Source of the DNA: JBFLVQ01 sp040758525
GTDB lineage: Bacteria > Acidobacteriota > Blastocatellia > Chloracidobacteriales > JADJPF01
Direction: 5' to 3'
DNA: 7,481 nucleotides
NCBI GenBank assembly: GCA_040758525.1
Contig: JBFLVQ010000476.1
Location: forward strand, 1-7,481
The notes under the pieces were generated by a model. That model did no database searches and was not told the origin of the DNA. It was given only the letters and a program-made list of their open reading frames with translations. Each line of letters begins with the position of its first letter. Position 1 is the stretch's first letter. This document shows positions 5,801 through 7,481 of the stretch, one piece after another. Made by a program: the position numbers and the translations under genes.

Positions 5801-7481
5801 GCCAATAGCATCGAAGCGGCTCGTTTGCTTGAACAGAGCTTAACTGCTAGTTCAATGCGACCTATCGCACGGGATGGCGAATTGCCACTCTCATTTGCAC
5901 AACAGCGACTCTGGTTTCTTGATCAACTGGTGCCTGGTAATCCATTTTATAACGTACCTGCTGCTGTACGCCTAGAAGGCTCGCTGAATGTGAAGGCATT
6001 AGAAGAGAGTCTAGCTGAGATTCTACATCGCCATGAAGCTTTGCGAACCTCTTTTATCAGCGTAGAAGGACGACCGGTTCAAGTTATTTCACCATCTCAA
6101 AGCCTAATACTACCATTGATCGATTTACAGTGCTTATCTGAAACAAACCGAGAGTCAGAAGTATTACGGTTGATCGATGAGGAAGCGAAACGGCCTTTTG
6201 ATTTAACCCGTGCACCATTGCTACGTGCCGCTTTGCTCTATCTAGCAGTAGATCATTATGTATTGCTTATCACTATGCACCATATCGTCTCTGACGGTTG
6301 GTCAATGGGTATCTTTGTTCGAGAAGTGTTAGCACTCTACGAAGCCTTTGTTACCGCTAAGCCACCTACACTTCCTGAATTGCCTATTCAGTATGCAGAT
6401 TTTGCTTACTGGCAAAGACAATGGTTCCAAGGCACAGTGTTAGAAACTCAGCTCAGTTATTGGAAAGAGAAATTGGGTGGTACTCTACCTATCCTGGAAC
6501 TACCTACTGATCGACCACGTCCAGCAATTCAATCTTTCCGTGGTGCATGTCAATATCTGCTCTTATCAAGAGAACTGACACAATCACTCAATGCAATGAG
6601 TCAAAGGGAATCGGTCACACTCTTTATGACACTGTTGGCTGCATTCCAGACGCTACTACATCGTTATACTGGAGAGAGCGATATTATTGTTGGTTCTGGT
6701 ATCGCTAACAGAAATCGAGTCGAGATAGAAGAACTGATAGGCTTCTTTGTTAATACTATGGTTTTGCGCACCGATCTATCAGGTCGGCCCAGTTTCCAAC
6801 AGTTACTTGGTCGTGTGCGCGAAACGGCTTTAGCGGCCTATGCTCATCAGGATCTACCTTTCGAGCAATTAGTGGAAGAGTTACAACCCAAACGTGACTT
6901 AAGTCATGCACCACTATTCCAGGTAGCATTCATACTTCAGAATGCTCCTATGCCTACACTAGAGATTCCTGGTTTGAAATTACAGCCGATCGAGATCGAT
7001 AGTGGTACATCAAAATTTGATCTAACCTTCTCTCTTACCGAAACTCCACAGGGGCTAAACGGACAGTTGGAATATAATACAGATCTATTTGATGTTAGTA
7101 CTATCACACGTCTGCTCAACCATTATCGTGTGTTACTAGAGAGTATTCTTGTCGATACTACCCAATCCATTGTTGAGCTGCCAATCTTAAGTGAAAGCGA
7201 ACAACGACAGTTGCTAGTAGCGTGGAATAATACAGCAGCAGATTACCCACAAGATCAGTGCATCCATCAGCTATTTGAGTTACAAGCGCTACAAACACCA
7301 GAGGCAACTGCTGTAGTCTTTGTAAACTCTGATAGTTGCTTATCACAACTTAGTTATCAAGAGCTGAATGCGCACGCTAATAAACTAGCAAGATACTTAA
7401 GAAAGATCGTAGTTGGACCAGAAACAGTAGTAGGGATCTGTCTGAATTGCTCGCTAGATATGATTATCAGTGTGCTAGGTG
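2813..7481 (+). CDS. Hybrid PKS-NRPS, partial at 3' end: KS-AT-carrier-C-A(start)
   Basis: Multidomain megasynthase that extends the chain received from the upstream NRPS by one malonyl-derived unit and then joins it to an amino acid. Starting at ATG 2813 the frame is open through 7481 (1556 codons visible, no stop), so the C-terminus is outside the window. Domains by residue: KS about 13-436, KS-AT linker, AT about 531-830, post-AT linker ending PLPTYPFERQRYW, carrier about 926-1000, C about 1022-1460, and the start of an A domain from about 1462. The start is fixed by the overlap with the upstream stop codon, two AGGAG sites, and the short leader MSNEEKNNTGQEIAIIGLSG that runs directly into the KS. 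No ketoreductase, dehydratase, enoylreductase or methyltransferase lies between AT and carrier. The short N-terminus offers no classical PKS coiled-coil docking helix. No frameshift or missing catalytic residue was seen. Confidence 0.96.
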   Translation, partial: MSNEEKNNTGQEIAIIGLSGRFPGANNVDEFWRNLCNGVESISFFSDEELASAGIDPVTLNDPNYVKAAGMLTGIELFDALFFGFSPREAEIMDPQHRLFLECAWEALEDAGYNSENYPGRIGVYAGAGMNTYLLFNLYPNPELVRSIGNFQTMIGNDKDFLPTRVSYKLDLRGPSVSVQTACSTSLSAICLACQSLLSYQSDMVLAGGVSLRLPAKAGYLYQQGGILSPDGHCRAFDAKSLGTVVGSGVGIVVLKRLEDALVDGDYIHAVIKGYAINNDGALKVGYTAPSIDGQVEVIAEAVAMAEIDSESISYVETHGTGTVLGDPIEIAALSRVFRTHTRLNSYCAIGSVKTNVGHLDTAAGVAGLIKTVCSLKHKLLPPSLHFETANPNIDFANSPFYVNNRLCEWPSGNTPRRAGVSSFGIGGTNAHVILEESPALESSSESRDWQLLVLSAKTGSALEKATENLIVYLQQHPDTNLADVAYTLQQGRKAFSHRRMVVCCDIDDAVKALSDPQRIATAVKETINRPIAFMFPGQGSQYLSMGLTLYNAEPVFRENIDNCAKLLKSQLGLDIRDTLFSLPNNEKTAQQLAQTAITQPVLFVFEYALAKLWMEWDIYPQAMIGHSLGEYVAACLSGVISLEDALAVVATRGQLMQQLPAGAMLAISRTADEAQLLLGEQLSLAAINGPNSCVISGPFDAIEELEKHLKEENTDCKRLNTSHAFHSSMMQPILEAFTQRMKNVDLQSPQIPYISNVTGKWITAAEATDPNYWVKHLRETVHFAAGVEELLKEPGRILLEIGPGQILSALARKYSTKTDSALVLSSLPHLPESTMETRSIIDTLGKLWLAGVPINWSDFYVNEQRRRIPLPTYPFERQRYWIEPQTHLNDREKVLSVGELEIAEEDSRSITKPSILHARPNLQNTYIAPSNDIEKRIAKIWQELLGIDQVGIYDNFLELGGHSLLATQVISRLRTGFQVELPLRSLFESPTVAGLANSIEAARLLEQSLTASSMRPIARDGELPLSFAQQRLWFLDQLVPGNPFYNVPAAVRLEGSLNVKALEESLAEILHRHEALRTSFISVEGRPVQVISPSQSLILPLIDLQCLSETNRESEVLRLIDEEAKRPFDLTRAPLLRAALLYLAVDHYVLLITMHHIVSDGWSMGIFVREVLALYEAFVTAKPPTLPELPIQYADFAYWQRQWFQGTVLETQLSYWKEKLGGTLPILELPTDRPRPAIQSFRGACQYLLLSRELTQSLNAMSQRESVTLFMTLLAAFQTLLHRYTGESDIIVGSGIANRNRVEIEELIGFFVNTMVLRTDLSGRPSFQQLLGRVRETALAAYAHQDLPFEQLVEELQPKRDLSHAPLFQVAFILQNAPMPTLEIPGLKLQPIEIDSGTSKFDLTFSLTETPQGLNGQLEYNTDLFDVSTITRLLNHYRVLLESILVDTTQSIVELPILSESEQRQLLVAWNNTAADYPQDQCIHQLFELQALQTPEATAVVFVNSDSCLSQLSYQELNAHANKLARYLRKIVVGPETVVGICLNCSLDMIISVLG
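2849..4124 (+). other. Ketosynthase (KS) domain
   Basis: Begins EIAIIGLSGRFPGA and ends at GGTNAHVILEE. The catalytic triad is complete: cysteine in VQTACSTSL (3359-3361, residue 183), histidine in ETHGTGT (3767-3769, residue 319) and histidine in KTNVGH (3887-3889, residue 359). FFGFSPREAEIMDPQHRLF is also present. It accepts the chain from the upstream PCP and carries out decarboxylative condensation with malonyl on its own carrier. Its text resembles KS domains that sit after NRPS modules in cis-AT hybrid systems. Confidence 0.96.
4403..5310 (+). other. Acyltransferase (AT) domain, malonyl-CoA type
   Basis: Begins PIAFMFPGQGSQYLSMG. The catalytic serine lies in GHSLGEYVAA (4694-4696, residue 628). 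The specificity motif reads SHAFHSSMM (HAFH with its first histidine at 4982-4984, residue 724). GHS followed by L, together with HAFH, is the classical malonyl-CoA signature; methylmalonyl ATs usually carry GHSQG and YASH. It therefore loads unbranched C2 units on the carrier at 5590-5815. Confidence 0.93.
5311..5589 (+). other. Post-AT linker region without reductive domains
   Basis: The segment holds LGKLWLAGVPINW and PLPTYPFERQRYW, the standard post-AT linker that packs back on the KS-AT. A low-complexity spacer of about 40 residues with several acidic residues then leads to the carrier. It is much too short for a KR, DH or ER, and no Rossmann GxGxxG motif is visible in it. Confidence 0.85.
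5590..5815 (+). other. Carrier protein domain of the PKS module (PCP-like)
   Basis: Starts YIAPSNDIEKRIAKIWQELL and carries YDNFLELGGHSLLATQ; the phosphopantetheine serine is at 5702-5704 (residue 964). Although it serves a KS-AT module, the motif LGGHSLL is the one typical of NRPS carriers rather than the LGxDSL of most PKS ACPs. It sits directly before a condensation domain, so it presents the beta-keto chain as donor to that domain. Confidence 0.93.
5876..7190 (+). other. Condensation (C) domain, LCL-like
   Basis: All the usual core motifs are present in order: C1 SFAQQRLWFLDQL, C2 RHEALRTSF, C3 MHHIVSDGW (second histidine of the HHxxxDG site at 6281-6283, residue 1157), C4 YADFAYWQRQW, C5 IGFFVNTMVLRTD, C6 HQDLPFEQLVEEL and C7 RDLSHAPLFQVAF. 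The catalytic HHIVSDG is intact, so it should form an amide between the polyketide-extended chain and the next amino acid. The C1 and C3 text fits the LCL type, with no sign of an epimerase-linked (DCL) or heterocyclisation (DxxxxD) variant. Confidence 0.93.
7195..7481 (+). other. Adenylation domain, N-terminal part, truncated by window end
   Basis: After the C domain the text LLVAWNNTAADYPQDQCIHQ is the usual lead into an A domain, followed by LSYQELNAHANKLARYL (A1) and VGICLNCSLDMIISVLG at the window edge, just before A2. The A3 motif and all specificity-code residues lie downstream, so the substrate cannot be predicted. Its last residues align with the very first residues of the window, as expected for two A domains in one assembly line. 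Confidence 0.92.

Noticed and set aside
92..7346. Several open reading frames of 60-94 codons on the opposite strand and in other frames (for example 852-1058, 4605-4874, 7158-7346)
   Set aside because: All lie inside the two megasynthase genes, show no recognisable domain and have no upstream signals; they are shadows of the coding frame.
2813..7481. Trans-AT PKS organisation
   Set aside because: A complete cis AT with catalytic serine and HAFH motif is present directly after the KS.
1..7481. CRISPR arrays, tRNA/rRNA genes, IS ends, riboswitches
   Set aside because: No spaced direct repeats, no tRNA-like cloverleaf text and no noncoding gap are present; the window is coding throughout.

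Overview
The window is the middle of a hybrid non-ribosomal peptide synthetase / polyketide synthase (NRPS-PKS) gene cluster. Two very large plus-strand genes fill it almost completely, and both run off the ends. The gene on the left ends at 2813 and its reading frame is open to the left edge. The gene on the right starts at 2813 and is still open at 7481. There is no intergenic space: the stop of the first and the start of the second share one base (TAATG).

Reading left to right, the assembly line is: [adenylation domain, N-terminal part] - [embedded luciferase-like FMN monooxygenase] - [adenylation domain, C-terminal part] - PCP // KS - AT - carrier protein - condensation domain - [start of a second adenylation domain]. 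The first A domain carries a specificity code that I read as D-I-L-Q-L-G-M-I-W-K, which matches the glycine type. The AT carries GHSLG and HAFH, the malonyl-CoA type. The PKS module has no KR, DH or ER. The simplest predicted chemistry is that a glycine is loaded and possibly oxidised while on the first protein. It is then extended by one unreduced malonate unit (a beta-keto unit) and condensed with an amino acid chosen by an A domain whose specificity region lies beyond the window.

The most notable element is the monooxygenase of about 345 residues, placed between core motifs A4 and A5 of the glycine A domain. Related A-MOx-PCP arrangements are known from myxobacterial myxothiazol/melithiazol-type synthases, where the module is terminal and the oxidation releases a primary amide. 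Here the module is followed directly by a chain-extending PKS, so the role of the oxidation must be different or the biochemistry is unusual.

The host cannot be named from this window. The DNA is moderately AT-leaning with many TTA/ATA/AGA codons, which argues against a high-GC actinomycete or myxobacterium. The domain sequences look like those of cyanobacteria or AT-leaning proteobacteria. I see no HIP1 octamer (GCGATCGC), which many cyanobacteria carry in abundance, and GATC is clearly over-represented. No RNA genes, mobile elements, CRISPR arrays, promoters or terminators were found; apart from the gene junction, every base lies inside coding sequence.
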